A DNA stretch of 64,000 nt, taken from Heligmosomoides polygyrus polygyrus (Eukaryota; Nematoda; Chromadorea; Rhabditida; Heligmosomidae). The notes below the pieces were generated by a model. That model worked only from the letters and a program-made list of their open reading frames with translations, was not told the origin of the DNA and searched no databases. Within the stretch, counting starts at the first letter, position 1. Every line of letters starts with the position of its first letter. The DNA is taken from the NCBI GenBank assembly GCA_947396885.1, contig OX377201.1, positions 4,321,879 through 4,385,878 of the forward strand. The letters run 5' to 3'. Positions 1 through 11,594 of the stretch are shown here, piece after piece. The position numbers were made by a program, and so were the translations under genes.

Positions 1-900
1 CATACTACATTGATGGCTTCAAACTGGACTAGTAGGCAAAGTCCGTGATTTAGGCTTTTTATTTGATAATAGGCTTTGCTTTGATCGTCATATCAGAAGC
101 ATTTTCTCCAAAGCTTTTTCACATACGCACAATCTCCTTAAGGCTCTCAGAACAACGGACTCGTCCGTTTTGATCAATGCGTACAAAACTTATGACCGTT
201 CTAAACGTGGGTGTGGCACTAATGTTTTTAATCCACATATGAAAAAGGATATAAAGCTACTTGAGTGAGTACAAATTAATTTTACTAGAAAATTAGTGGC
301 ACGTTATGTTGTTAACTACCGTTATACGCCTTGTGGCTTAGTTAGGCGCAAAATGTTTGCTTTGCCTAGCTTAGAGAGCAGAAGATAGAGGAACGCGTTT
401 TAGTAATAGCGTTCAAGATTATCACTGGAAAACCGAATATCAACTTTGCCATCTTCTTTAAATTTTTGCCTTCACGCACTAGTTGGGGATCTCTCAACTG
501 CTTCAATCTAACACCTGTCTTGCTAAATCAGGTGTTAGATAGAAGTTCTTCTGCCGGAGAGTTATTCCTCTGCTCTCTACTTTATGGTCAGAGGCGGACC
601 ATCCCATCAATTAAAAGCCTTCTAAAACTGGTTTCCCGGACGTTGCATAAGGAGAGCTGTTTTCTTCTAGACTAGTTGCGCTTCTGTTGTTCCTCCGCAT
701 TCATGTTCCATGTTCCTCCCTGTTGTTTGAGCTTGCCTTAGCTTCGGTTAGTTTGCTTTTTTCAAATGCTCTTTCATTCATTTTGTTCAATTATAGTTCA
801 ACTGCTTTGATGCCTAGACCCATCTGTCCTGCTTTATTGTAGTTGCTTTACTTCTTGTTCACGAATACCTTTATGCGCCAATAAATAAATGAATAAATAC
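1..900 (+). pseudogene. CR1-like LINE, 3' fragment (copy A)
   Basis: Conceptual translation gives the C-terminal region that follows the reverse transcriptase in CR1/Jockey-type LINEs: a VRDLGFLFDN block, a KALRTTDSSVL block, a YKTY block and PHMKKDIKLLE, matching the same blocks of the better preserved LINE at 24406-26520. Stops and frameshifts interrupt it, for example after the LLE. It ends in an ATAAATAA-type tail at about 879-900, the usual 3' end of these elements. Copy B (52775-53810) extends further 5' and keeps a YxDD-like box. Non-functional. Confidence 0.8.
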
Positions 901-2690
901 AACGACTTAGTGACTATATTACCAGCTTACTATTTTTAGTTGAGTTTTAGTTGAATGGAAGGCTGGGGTAAAATTAGGCTAATCTGCTTCGTAAAAAATG
1001 TGATTATTAACTGAGCAAACAATGCGGCACTATCAATGAGTTCAGTACTTTGTTAGACCGCTTTCGTTATAAGAAGTATCTGGAATTACAAGTGTTCCGA
1101 TACGCCTAACGGTGTGTCTCGCACTTGCGCGCTTCGCGCGACTTTGCAGCATCACTGACCTAGGGAAAGTAGTCTTTGTAAAACTTAATGATCGCCAACA
1201 TCTAGGACCTGGTGCGTACTTTATTGGCATCAAGTCGTTCACCACTTCGGTACCTTCGTTTAGGCATTCTCTCCGGACCGTCCAGTAACGTCATTGGTTT
1301 TTGCTGCGCAGTACTTTTGTTCATCAGGTTGCTCCTCCACAACCGTTCTCACGCTCAACAGCTAGCATTTCCAGATATCGTTGACATGTCTTCTAAAGCT
1401 AGGTTCTCCCTTACCTGTTTCTTCTTCCTCTAATCGCCGATCCGCTTCTATTGGTCTTCCCTACCCCACCTTCCTGGTCCCAACTCCTGGCCCACTTCCT
1501 TGTTCCACTTTCAAGTTGTAGGTTCCGGGGCCTATCTTAAAGCAGCACCATATAGCTGGGTTATATCTCTATTATGGGAAAGCATTGGAGTACTGTAGCG
1601 GAGGAGAGACGAGTAGTGGGCTGACGAGGCCGGGCCGAGCCGCCGAGGGCGAGCCGAAGTCGAGACTGACTAAGCCAGGCGTGGCTTCGTCTTCCTAGAC
1701 GAGGTGCGGGTGTAACGCTACAGCTGGGTGTACCGACAGCTGTCTGTGACCCGACACCACTACTTACCCCGTACTGGTTTCTACTTGCTGATTTCCCCGT
1801 CCTGGTTACTCTCCAGATTGTTCCTTTCCTTCCTGGAGATCCCCCTTACTGCTCTTCTCCACCACACCCTTAATGGTCCCATGCTCACGGCAGACGTCGT
1901 TAACACGTATTCGGAACCAGGACGCTCGTTGCGCGACGGATCCAGAAGCTCAGAAGACCCGTCTTCCGAAATCCAGAAGCTCAGATGCGCGAGCAGTTCC
2001 CGTTTTGTTGAGCATGAAGAGGCTACGCAGATGGCAGATTCTTGTTTCCCGTATCAATTCCTTTACGGCTCCCTTCTTATTGGTTCCCTGGCCTAGGCTC
2101 GCCTCTAGGTTCCTTCTTTCAAGAAAATCCTTCCCCCTCGGGATCCTCCTTACTACTCTAACCCAACTGAGTAGCCCTCCCACGCTCACACACGACGTCG
2201 ACGAGCGAACGCCCATTGCGTGACATCGGTGTCACATCTTCTAAATCCGGTCTCTCGTACTGGTAATGGATCCTCTCGCTGATCCTCCTAGCTGCCCTCC
2301 CTCCCCCCTTAATTGGTAACTCCCTACTGGTCCCTACTTATTGCCTAGGCCTTTTTGGTGCCACCTCCTGGCCTGCTTCATTGTTCCCCCTATCGCCCCC
2401 CCCCCTCCCATCCCGATACCTTCTCCAGGTCGCTCCCTCCTAGTCGCTGTCGGTTCTCCACCACCCTCGAAGTCTCCTTCTACCCTTACCCCTTTAGTGG
2501 TCTTCTCATGCTAATGGCGACTCTCCTCCGCTGACGCGGAACACAGAACAGAGTTACAGCATTATTTGTTTGTTCTTTTTACTGTCAGTGTGCCTTGTCT
2601 CGTTTTTTTTCGTGTTGGTGACACTTCTTATGATGTGACCCCCCCCCCGGACCCTATTGGCGCCCAACCGCCATAGTCAACCTAGGATAT
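901..2690. other. Unassigned intergenic stretch, pyrimidine-rich in its second half
   Basis: I see no recognisable gene. About 1440-2560 is strongly C/T-rich on the plus strand, with runs of eight or nine C. Open frames on both strands here (plus frames of about 120 codons near 1728-2223) look like by-products of that base bias. The stretch is repeated nearly perfectly at 53811-55600. Confidence 0.5.
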
Positions 2691-2694
2691 ATAG

Positions 2695-3010
2695 AAGTTC
2701 TTTAGCATCCACGATGAGAACAACCATCTTCTTGTGAACCGCAGGGAAGCGTTGAATCGGTGGCGCGATTATTTCGAAAGAAGCTCGACAGGAGAATTTC
2801 GTAATCCGTCCGTCCCTTCTGCGGGGGCAAAGCGACTGGTCCAGATGACTTGCCAGCTGATTTATGAAACTAGTACTTTACGAAGTACGTCCGATACTTT
2901 GTGAAGAACTGGTACGTTGCTGAGTGGTTAGCTAAGGTTTTCAACCAAGTTGTAGCGCAGAAGAAGGGTTGACGAGGGACAAACATTAAAGAAGAAGAAG
3001 GAGAAGAAGT
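2695..3010 (+). pseudogene. Internally deleted RTE-type LINE (copy A)
   Basis: The first part translates as the start of an RTE reverse transcriptase: NRREALNRWRDYFER, then, one frameshift later, GKATGPDDLPAD, then EWLAKVFNQVVAQKK. The reading runs straight into a GGGACAAAC...AAGAAGAAG tail, the 3' end seen in the RTE elements at 17996 and 44325. The whole catalytic centre and C-terminal domain are therefore missing. It can be read as an internal-deletion derivative or as recombination between RTE ends. Copy B lies at 55605-55920. Confidence 0.7.
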
Positions 3011-3275
3011 ACCCAGCAAATTTTCTCCTGCCTGTAGCTAAGAATAGGTGAAGCTATGTAGCTGCAAAAAAGGAGTTTAGTAAAGTGCGATCCACTCCTA
3101 GAGGGTATTTCATATTCTGACTTTTAAAGTTTGAGACCTTACGAAGCAGGTTTCATAAGAACGAGAAAAAAAAATAGCGCAAGTGTATCTGAATTAGAAG
3201 GAAATTTTGAAAAATATGAATGTATTTAGGAGATATCTTAACCAAAGGCTTAAGAAGATGTAATTTTAATTCCAA

Positions 3276-3472
3276 TTGTTGGGTATCTCCACTCTTTTAC
3301 TTATGTCTCACTATTTACGATTAAGTTTTATATTGGCACTTTTGCTCTTATATTTTTGTGTATTTTTATCCAGTTTGTCTGTTTCGATCGTTCATTCGTA
3401 TTTCGGTTTTCACAGTCGTTGTTTTGAGAACGCGACTTTGCTCGCGTCCCGAAATATAAATAAATAAATAAA
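3276..3472 (+). repeat. LINE-like 3' end with ATAA tail
   Basis: An AT-rich segment ends with CGTCCCGAAATATAAATAAA-type sequence and several ATAA units, resembling the 3' tails of the CR1-like copies in this window. The coding part is not recognisable. A more diverged equivalent is at about 56195-56385. Confidence 0.45.
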
Positions 3473-4494
3473 AATACCTACATTTGTGAAGCATCTACGG
3501 CATTGTCACATGCAGTTCGCCTAATTTAGTCGATATCTAATGCTCTCGGAAATTCACGTGCTGTTAGAAACCAGGCAAAGTGCATTCTTGAAAACAGTGC
3601 AAAATTGTGTCAGAAATTTGGAAAGAACTGTACACCTAATGCATTCGTAGACTTAGGGCTGAGTAGTACCTATTCATTCATTAAAAGAAACATGCCTAAA
3701 ATGCATGAGCTTTGTTGCCTGTTTTTGGAGATGCTCTGAAGAATGTACTTCGGTTTCGCAATAACGAAGGTTGTCTTAGACTGTACGTTCCATTTCGACG
3801 ACGGATATGAGGCCTCCTTCTGGTCTAAAACTATAATGGTCCATCTTTCTGATTGACTAAGTCGAGCTTCATTGTTGCAAAACCGAAGCTATAACCCTTT
3901 AGCTCAAGGGAGCAACTGTTTGAAGGATTTTAATCGTGTAGAGGCTTCAGAGTTTTTCAATTTCTCGAAGGTGACACTTTTTATATCAACCATAAATTTC
4001 TCGTTAAAAAAGCGCACAAAATGGAGGCTGGAAGGGTTTTCTTTAACCTCGGTGACATTAGATTGTCAAACGTAACTGTTCAGGACATCAACTTTCAAAA
4101 TAGCAGATCGAAGAAGATTCGTTCACCATTAGTGTTCAGATATGTCGCCGAAGCAGCATAACTGTGATTCAAGCGCTTAAAGCGATCAACTAGAAGGGCA
4201 ACTGCAGTCGACCGAAGAAATTCACAGGCTGTTGAACAGTATTTCTCCTAGAATTCAGACAATTCTCTATGCGGAGGGGTTGAAACGGGTCTTTCAGCAA
4301 GCTTTACCCATTTCAAACTCGTGCTCAAAGTGGTCGCTTCCACTGCGAGTAAAGTCCTGTTCATCTACCGGCAAAATTTTACTGGTGAACCAAGGGTGTC
4401 TCAAAAAAATGTATACACTGTTTGAAAGGTGATAACTTTACTCACAGTAAATGAACTCAAGGTGTTAAGGGCTCATATGGATGCTTTAAAAATT

Positions 4495-5050
4495 GAAATT
4501 TTGTGCCGTATGAGCGGCATGTCAAGAGCGTCGAAGAAGTCGTGAAGATGATGAACTTCCGACTACGTACCCACCTATTCGACTCCACTTCCTGCCCTGA
4601 CATACGCGTCAGAGACCTGGGCCACCCGACAGCAGGATGAACACGAAATCAGCGTGGAATCGAGAGGACAATGCTCGGAGTGACACGACTCACGCAAGTG
4701 AGAGAAGGCCTCCGGGGTTTCGAGCTTCAGCGATGTCCGAAGACGCTGTCGCATGGGCCAAGTCGTCGAAAATTAGGTGGGCCGGCCACTAATGCGATTC
4801 GCAGACACCCGCTGGACAAGACCCATCACCGACTGTATTCCGCGGGATGTCAAGAGAACACCAGGACGCCCACCAACGCGTTTGTCGGACTTCTTTGTGA
4901 AAGCCCTGAACGACCGATATGACGCTCTTCGTGTCCCTCGAGCGAGGAGGATCCATTGGAGCACTCTGGCACGCGACAGGGACGAATGGAGACGCTGCCG
5001 GCGCCCGCTTGAGCAAGTCGATGATCAACGGGACGGCAGGTGATACTGGT
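4495..5050 (+). pseudogene. RTE LINE (type B), C-terminal domain and 3' end
   Basis: The frames give the post-RT domain of a nematode RTE: a segment around LRTHLFDST, then [65 protein letters not shown] and [15 protein letters not shown], ending in DDQRDGR. A one-base change in frame falls after RWAGH. The upstream RT is absent (5' truncation). It ends in short GATACTGGTGATACAGGTGAT-like repeats. The same domain is found at 57411-57955, 38430-39715 (minus), 28480-28900 (minus) and 61440-62480. Confidence 0.85.
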
Positions 5051-5511
5051 GATACAGGTGATGAGCGGCATGAAATGCGCCATGCACTCGGCTGCAGTCT
5101 TGCATTTTACACTCGATTGTGTTTCGCTTGAATGTCTGTTGTAGTTTCTCCACAAAGCGGCCATATCGATTGATTCTCGCTTTAAAGGTTCAAAACTTAA
5201 AAACGCACTACATAATGCTTTCGAAAATGAAGGGTATCCTGAAAATGCAGGTACTATTTGGAAGGTTCTAACATTGCTGCTAGTGAAGCCTTTGAAGGTG
5301 TTTGAGACTTATATGGAAGCGCTGGGTAGCGGGATTTCCGTGGCGTGTAAACAGCCAAGATTGTGCCATGTCCGCCTGAAACTTTTCATTTCCAACTCGA
5401 TTGATTGTGCATGGGCTAAATCATGTTACAATACTGCTACTACTTGGCCTGATTAAACTGTGATGTGTTGTACTTGACAGTCACGTTAAAGAAACATGAC
5501 ATGCGAGTTTA

Positions 5512-5718
5512 TTGATTGCACAATTTAAATGGGGGCAGGGGCCCTATTTTCCAAGAAGGATTCTGTGGACTGATGAGGCAACATTCAAGCAGGATGGTGA
5601 GGTTAATAGTATAATTACGGCTACTGGGCAACTGAAAACGTTAGAAGAAGCACATCAAAGGTTAATCTCGCCAAGCAGTAACAAGATTGTGGCAAGCATT
5701 CAGGTCCTGCACAACTAA
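5512..5718 (+). pseudogene. DDE transposase fragment
   Basis: A short frame contains LWTDEATFKQDGEVN. The DEATF..dG.vN pattern is typical of the first catalytic-Asp region of Tc1/mariner-related transposases (D in WTDEATF). Downstream sequence is not transposase-like and the second and third catalytic residues were not found. It lies between the inner inverted repeats of the 4394-6165 element. In copy B (58424-58627) the fragment is nearly identical. Confidence 0.55.
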
Positions 5719-6387
5719 TCGAGTCTGAAATGCAAGCTTTCAGGTGGGGGCATAGCGCGATCTTGACTATTTGCAGGCCATAAAAATCCCGTTACCCTTC
5801 TCTTTCATATGAGTTTTAAACATCTTCAAAACCTTCATTAGCAGCGATGTTAGAACCTTTCAAACAGTGCCTTATTTTTTGCAAGCCGTAGTGTACCTTC
5901 GAGTTCCAAATCTCAAGAGAAGAACAAATCAATCGATGCGACCATTTTGTGAAGAAATTGGAAGGAGTATTCAGACGAAAATGATCAATCGAGTGTCAAA
6001 CGCAAAGTTTAAGACGAGTGCACGCATTCCATATCGCTCATATGTCATAAGATTTCCATTTTCTTAAGCTTTCATATGAACTTTTAACTTCTTCAGTACC
6101 TTTATTGTTAGCAAAGTTCATCATCTTTCAAACAGTGTATACATTTTTTTGAGACGCTCTGTATAGTTAACTTCACACTTGCTTTAGCCATTTGGACCGC
6201 AGGACGTTTTTATTCACGTAAATTAAGCTATTTTCAACATTACACAATGCTAACATTTCTAGTTACGATTACTTACACTCACTGTTAACTCCAAATAGAG
6301 AGCACTACGAATCACAAAATATGCAAAGCATTCAAAAGCCTGCCGCCGCATGCACTTTGCGTGAGCGTGCATTTATTATTTGCGCAT

Positions 6388-6427
6388 GCGATACATGACT
6401 AGGCAAAGGGGCCTAGTCATGCATCGC
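6388..6427. repeat. Short hairpin
   Basis: GCGATACATGACTAGGC is followed, after a six-base loop, by its reverse complement with one mismatch (a 17 bp stem). It is also present at 59295-59334. No T-run follows it, so there is no reason to call it a terminator. Confidence 0.6.
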
Positions 6428-6817
6428 TTGTGAAGCAGGGTTATTCACCGCGCTTCACCCTAAGGTTGAAGGTACATATAGTGAAGGAAAAGGTGGGGAA
6501 AACCTTGGTAGCTAAAGCAGATGAAGGAAGAGGTCAAAAGGATAGAGCGGCGGCTACAATTAGCACCCAGCGTCGAAGAATCTTATCGAACGGCACCGGA
6601 CTGATAACGCTTGAGCCGCCAGTGCAACACCCTCTGCAGCATTATTCACGAACCAACCTCAGAGCGACCTCTCAACCGTATTGACGGTTTCTCATCGGTT
6701 TCCCCGTAGTAATAATCCTCATCATCAATTTTAGCTGCAACCTATGCCATGGTTTCCGCAGGGAGGACATCTCAACTACGCCGATTGCGGCAAGTTAGAA
6801 AGAAACAGAAAAAATGA

Positions 6818-7135
6818 ATGGCATCCACAAAAATTGATAGTTTGATCAATCTCAATTGATAGTGGTCGATACTTCAAAAACAAAGTTCCGATTCGTGTTC
6901 AACGACCTCGATTTTCCCCAGGGCTGAAGTTTCGGACCACACAAACGACATCCACAGAAAATCTATGGTTTGATCAATATCGATCGAGATGGCAATGGAT
7001 ACCTCAAAAACGAACATCAGATCCGTGTTGTTCAGAGACCTCGAGAACCCCCAGGGATGAAGTTTTGAACCGCTTAAACGACATCCACAGAAAATCGATA
7101 TCTTGTTCAATATCGATTGATGGCAATCGATACTT
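6818..7135. repeat. ~130 bp tandem triplication (copy A)
   Basis: Three diverged units start near 6821, 6948 and 7081, each with a CATCCACA(G)AAAAT box, GATCAATATCGAT-like palindromic sequence, and a TCAAAAACGAAC...GATCCGTGTT block. The GATCCGTGTT/CAGCATCC vocabulary recurs at 7540-7680, 60890-60960 and 61110-61240, so the unit belongs to a wider repeat family. Confidence 0.75.
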
Positions 7136-7679
7136 CAAGATCGAACTTCAGATCCGTGTAGGATATATGTAGATGCTTCCCTCAGAACAGAAATATAGAC
7201 TGTTCTTCGCCAAACGACCCGTGCGCAGTAGTGGTGGAAAGGAGTCCGTGGCTCATCTACATACGTAGGATGTAGGAAAGCGAGGAATGCGTATTTGGTG
7301 AAAAATTTATGAAAACGACTTCGCATTCTCTTGCTTTCTATTCTCATAAAAAAGAAACTAATGGACTCTCATCCAGTTAAAGCTTGAAAAATTTGTGCAT
7401 TAGCGGTGAATAGACGGTCGAGGAGCCTGGTAGAATTGCAATTGAACACGTTGACAACGCACTTTTTCCGGTCGCGTCGGACAATGCGTCCCAATTTGGG
7501 ACGCACCTCTATTAAAATTATTTCGAAACCACTGATTTCGATCATACTTCGCCTCGGGCAGTTTTTCTGGGAATGCTGACCACGAATCCGAAGCCCGTTT
7601 CACCGAATACGGCCGAAGGCCTTCCAGATCGGCAACTAGCGTGATCGGGTTAGAATCACCTATTTGGCCCAAACTTCGC

Positions 7680-7827
7680 TTAGGATAAGGATAAAAGACG
7701 ACGCTACTCAATCCCTCTTGGGATGCACCATGCATTCTACTTTCACGAGATGTCGTGGAGGCGATTTGAATGCGTGTTTGGCCATACAGTGACTTGCTGT
7801 AGCCATCCGATGAACAAATCAGCGCTT
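7680..7827 (-). mobile_element. tRNA-derived SINE, truncated by the foldback element
   Basis: Matches the minus-orientation SINE seen complete at 60590-60873: a GGATAAAGGACGGCGTTACT-like tail, GGGATGCGCCACGCATTCTA-like core, then GATGAACAA(G/A)TCAGCGCTTTA. It breaks exactly where the foldback element starts (7828). The missing tRNA-like half is not found beyond the foldback's right end, so more than a simple insertion happened. Confidence 0.75.
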
Positions 7828-9026
7828 TACAATACCGGCCTTATCTTTTGGTCTTTGGGCGGAAAAAGCGAAAAAAACCGCCTTTTCCGCCGTTTTTCTG
7901 TAGCGCTCTTCAAATTGAGCGCATTGCAAATTGAATGACATATTCGTGATCAGCACCGAGCTCTCTTCCCGATGAGCTGAAAATCGCATAGCGAGCGTCT
8001 GAAATGTAGTTCAGTGACCTAATTTCTGCCCGGCGCGGCTGACCCCTGTGCTCGCGGGAGATAATTACACCCACAGCTCCCAAGTGGCTAATGAAGGAAG
8101 AGATTCGGCCCTTTAAAGCCTAGTTTCTGCATTATATACATAGTCACACATAGTTCTCTGGATTCCCTAGTATTTCACGATCACAATGATCTACTTCCTT
8201 AAAGGATCCGACAATTTAAGTGTTGCTATTTTCAGAAAATGCCTCCGCTTTGGAGGACTCTAATTTTGTCATATCAAGATTGTATGTGCTTATACTCGTT
8301 TATCACGTTGGAGGCGAGAGTGAAAATCAAGCTGCAAAGTTGGAACCTTCAAGGTTGAAATCGTTAGCGATTGTACGCTGCCAAAGTTGCCCATATGACA
8401 CTTCTTCGTAGTTAGCCGTACACTTTTCGTATCATTAAAGTGGGCACAAAATGGTTTCCTTGAAGACAGGGACGTAGATATCTGGAGGCCTATGAAAACA
8501 CCTTATAGTCTTCTACAGGTGGGATTTCGACTGGCCCGGAGCACATTTTGGTCACCCAGTTACAGAGCAAACTCACCTCAAATGCTAACTAAGTGTCATT
8601 TTAAAAAATGTCCAAAAACTAAAAAATTGTCTCCGAGGCCATTCCCTAGTTAATTCTGACTCGAAGGATAGTTCGATTTCAAATTTACGTTCATTTGTAC
8701 CGGTTTTTCACGAGTCAAATGTACCATAGCCCTGGTCGGGACCCAGATTAGTTCCGGAGCCAGTCCACTCTCCTGCCTCTGTGACCCCTCGCGCCATCTG
8801 AGAGCGCCGTAAATCGCCTAACTACAGTTTTCACACTTCCCGTGCCGCGGCGCCATATTGATCGTTCCAAACGAGGGTGGAGTAGAATAGTACACCAAAC
8901 AAGGCTTGGACAACTACGACCTCTCCCTTATACTTAAACGCTTGTGTTTTTCATTTCGCATTTACGCTTTAACAATGTTTAGATGCGTGGCGCATCCCAG
9001 AAAGACTGCTCGAACTCGCTTCACTT

Positions 9027-10025
9027 TTACAACGCTCAGTCTACAAGCTGTCCCTCTCCCTCGATTGAAAGATTCGATTCTGTATGCATTGTTCATGGCG
9101 CACTCCAAAGGCCAACTGGACAGCCTTAAAGCAACTCCTGAGTAAGGCGGTAGGAAACTTCTGGTAGAACGCCCCAAACGCTCAGTCCACAAGCTGTCCC
9201 TCCCCCTCGATTGAAAGGTTCGATTCTGTATGCATTGTTTACGGCGCTCTCCAAAGGCCAGCTGGACAGCCTTGGAGCAACTCCTGCCTAGGGTGGCTGC
9301 ATATTTCTGATAAAACTCCCTAACCGCTCAGTCTACAAGCTGTCCCTCCCCCTCGATTGAAAGGTTCGATTCTGTGTGCATTGTTTAAGGCGTCTACAAG
9401 CTGTCCCTCTCCCTCGATTGAAAGGTTCCATTCTGTATGCATTGTTTACGGCGCACTCCAAAGGCCAGCTGGACAGCCTTAAAGCAACTCCTGAGTAGGG
9501 CGGTAGGAAGCTTCTGGTAGAACTCCCCAAACGCTCAGTCCACAAGCTGTCCCTCCCCCTCGATTGAAAGGTTCGATTCTGTATGCATTGTTTAAGGCGT
9601 CTACAAGCTGTCCCTCCCCCTCGATTGAAAGATTCGATTCTGTATGCATTGTTTACGGCGCACTCCAAAGGCCAGCTGGACAGCCTTAAAGCAACTCCTG
9701 AGTAGGGCGGTAGGAAGCTTCTGGTAGAACTCCCCAAACGCTCAGTCCACAAGCTGTCCCTCCCCCTCGATTGAAAGGTTCGATTCTGTATGCATTGTTT
9801 AAGGCGTCTACAAGCTGTCCCTCCCCCTCGATTGAAAGATTCGATTCTGTATGCATTGTTCATGGCGCACTCCAAAGGCCAACTGGACAGCCTTAAAGCA
9901 ACTCCTGAGTAAGGCGGTAGGAAACTTCTGGTAGAACTCCCCAAACGCACAGTCCACAAGCTGTCCCTCCCCCTCGATTGAAAGGTTCGATTCTGTATGC
10001 ATTGTTTATGGCGCACTCCACTCCA
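9027..10025 (-). repeat. Satellite array, left foldback arm (147 bp and 207 bp higher-order units)
   Basis: Units anchored on CTCAGTCYACAAGCTGTCCC start near 9033, 9181, 9328, 9535, 9742 and 9949. The first spacings are 147 bp; the later ones are 207 bp because an extra 60 bp partial unit is inserted each time. All three lengths are multiples of three, so a minus-strand frame stays open for 273 codons (9333-10154). I regard that frame as a product of the repeat and not as a gene. Confidence 0.88.
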
Positions 10026-10282
10026 AAGGCTTTTCAAAGATTTCAAAAACTCTCCGAGTTTATATGCCTGCAACTGCGTTTCATGAGTTTGTCGGTCATA
10101 TGCGAAGAATTGACTTATCACGAAATAATTGTTGAAAACTAGGGGCAACGTCACAAAATGAAATTGCTTTCCATAAAGCTTCTAACATTGCTTAGTATTA
10201 GTAAAAGGTCGAGCTTTGGTCCAGCTGTGTGGAGCTGTGAACCATTTGGTCTGCTCACCCTTGATTTGCATGGTTTCAGTGG
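10026..10282. other. Single-copy spacer at the centre of the foldback
   Basis: It is not repeated in either arm. An open frame of 85 codons (10158-10415) begins here and runs into the right array, so it is not convincing as a gene. No promoter, ribozyme or RNA motif was recognised. Confidence 0.5.
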
Positions 10283-11594
10283 GGAGTTTTGTCAGAAATT
10301 TGCAGCCGCCCTATTCAGGAGTTGCTCTAAGGCTGTCCAGCTAGCGTTTGGAGTGCGCCGTGAACAATGCATACAGACTCTAACCTTTCAATCGAGTGGG
10401 CGCGACAGCTTGTAGACTGAGCGGTTAGGGAGTTTTATAGGAAATATGCAGCCACCCTAGTCAGGAGTTGCTCCAAGGCTGTCCAGCTGGCCTTTGGAGT
10501 GCGCCGTAAACAATGCATACAGAATCGAACCTTTCAATCGAGGGGGAGGGACAGCTTGTGGACTGAGCGTTTGGGGAGTTCTACCAGAAGTTTCCTACCG
10601 CCTTACTCAGGAGTTGCTTTAAGGCTGTCCAGCAGCTGGCCTTTGGAGTGCGCCGTAAACAATGCATACAGAATCGAACCTTTCAATCGAGAGGGGAGGG
10701 ACAGCTTGTAGATTGAGCGTTTGGGGAGTTCTACCAGAAATTTCCTACCGCCTTACTCAGGAGTTGCTTTAAGGCTGTCCAGCTGGCCTTTGGAGTGCGC
10801 CGTGAACAATGTATACAGACTCGAACCTTTCAATCGAGGGGAGGGACAGCTTGTAGACTGAGCGGTTAGGGAGTTTTATCAGAAATATGCAGCCATCCTA
10901 GTCAGGAGTTGCTCTAGGGCTGTCCAGCTGGCCTTTGGAGTGCGCCGTAAACAATGCATACAGAATAGAACCTTTCAATCGAGGGGGAGGGACAGCTTGT
11001 GGACTGAGCGTTTGGGGAGTTCTACCAGAAGTTTCCTACCACCTTACTCAGGAGTTGCTCCAAGGCTGTCCAGCTGGCCTTTGGAGTGCGCCGTGAACAA
11101 TGCATACAGAATCGAATCTTTCAATCGAGGGAGAGGGACAGCTTGTAGACTGAGCGTTTGGGGAGTTCTACCAGAAGTTTCCTACCGCCTTACTCAGGAG
11201 TTGCTTTAAGGCTGTCCAGCTGGCCTTTGGAGTGCGCCGTGAACAATGTATACAGACTCGAACCTTTCAATCGAGGGGGAGGGACAGCTTGTAGACTGAG
11301 CGGTTAGGGAGTTTTATCAGAAATATGCAGCCACCCTAGTCAGGAGTTGCTCTAGGGCTGTCCAGCTGGCCTTTGGAGTGCGCCGTAAACAATGCATACA
11401 GAATAGAACCTTTCAATCGAGGGGGAGGGACAGCTTGTGGACTGAGCGTTTGGGGAGTTCTACCAGAAGTTTCCTACCACCTTACTCAGGAGTTGCTCCA
11501 AGGCTGTCCAGCTGGCCTTTGGAGTGCGCCGTGAACAATGCATACAGAATCGAATCTTTCAATCGAGGGAGAGGGACAGCTTGTAGACTGAGCG
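10283..11594 (+). repeat. Satellite array, right foldback arm (~146 bp units, ~440 bp higher-order unit)
   Basis: Nine units anchored on AGCTTGTAGACTGAGCG lie at about 10409, 10556, 10706, 10847, 10997, 11139, 11288, 11437 and 11580. Units near 10849-11290 are repeated as a block of three at 11290-11594. The higher-order organisation thus differs from the left arm, so the two arrays have changed independently after the arms formed. Loose units of this satellite also occur at 49400-49625. Confidence 0.88.

Larger units (their letters stand above)
4394..6165 (+). mobile_element. DNA transposon with long inverted termini, multiply interrupted (copy A)
   Basis: The segment GTCTCAAAAAAATGTATACA at about 4399 reappears inverted at about 6137-6156, and the similarity continues inward for roughly 90-100 bases, so these are terminal inverted repeats. 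A second, inner inverted pair of the same family (about 5245-5345 against 5765-5885, sharing AAGGTTCTAACAT) lies inside. Between them is a transposase remnant (5512-5718), and an RTE 3' end (4495-5050) sits between the outer and inner left repeats. I read this as one copy nested in another, later hit by a LINE. Superfamily not certain; a Tc1/mariner-like DDE enzyme fits best. Copy B is 57303-59068. Confidence 0.65.
1..7709. repeat. Segmental duplication, copy A
   Basis: This block recurs at 52911-60615 in the same orientation and order. Bases 1-2860 are almost identical between copies; about 2861-3900 carries clearly more substitutions and indels; the rest is again near-identical, with mostly one-base homopolymer indels. 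Identity stops at the start of a SINE, near 7709 here and 60615 in copy B, where the two SINEs differ by many substitutions. The left boundary is outside the window for this copy. SINE-associated recombination or two assembled haplotypes would both explain the pattern. Confidence 0.93.

Noticed and set aside
1728..2223. Plus frames of 116-122 codons as genes.
   Set aside because: They lie in strongly C/T-biased sequence, overlap in different frames and lack motifs or splice context.
5571..5605. CTGATGA within the transposase fragment as a hammerhead core.
   Set aside because: No GAAA box at the right distance and no stem II.
9333..10154. Minus-strand open frame of 273 codons, the longest uninterrupted one near the left array.
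   Set aside because: It is built from the satellite; all unit lengths (147, 207, 60) are multiples of three, which keeps the frame open by arithmetic. No start context, domain or splice evidence.
9027..11594. Possible hammerhead ribozyme in the ~146 bp satellite (CTGAGTAAGGCGGTAGGAAAC on the minus strand of units).
   Set aside because: The conserved box would need CTGANGA and reads CTGAGTA in all units; helices I and III also do not form.
9027..11594. Regular repeats that could suggest a CRISPR array.
   Set aside because: Repeats are long, adjacent and spacer-free, in a eukaryotic context; this is satellite DNA.
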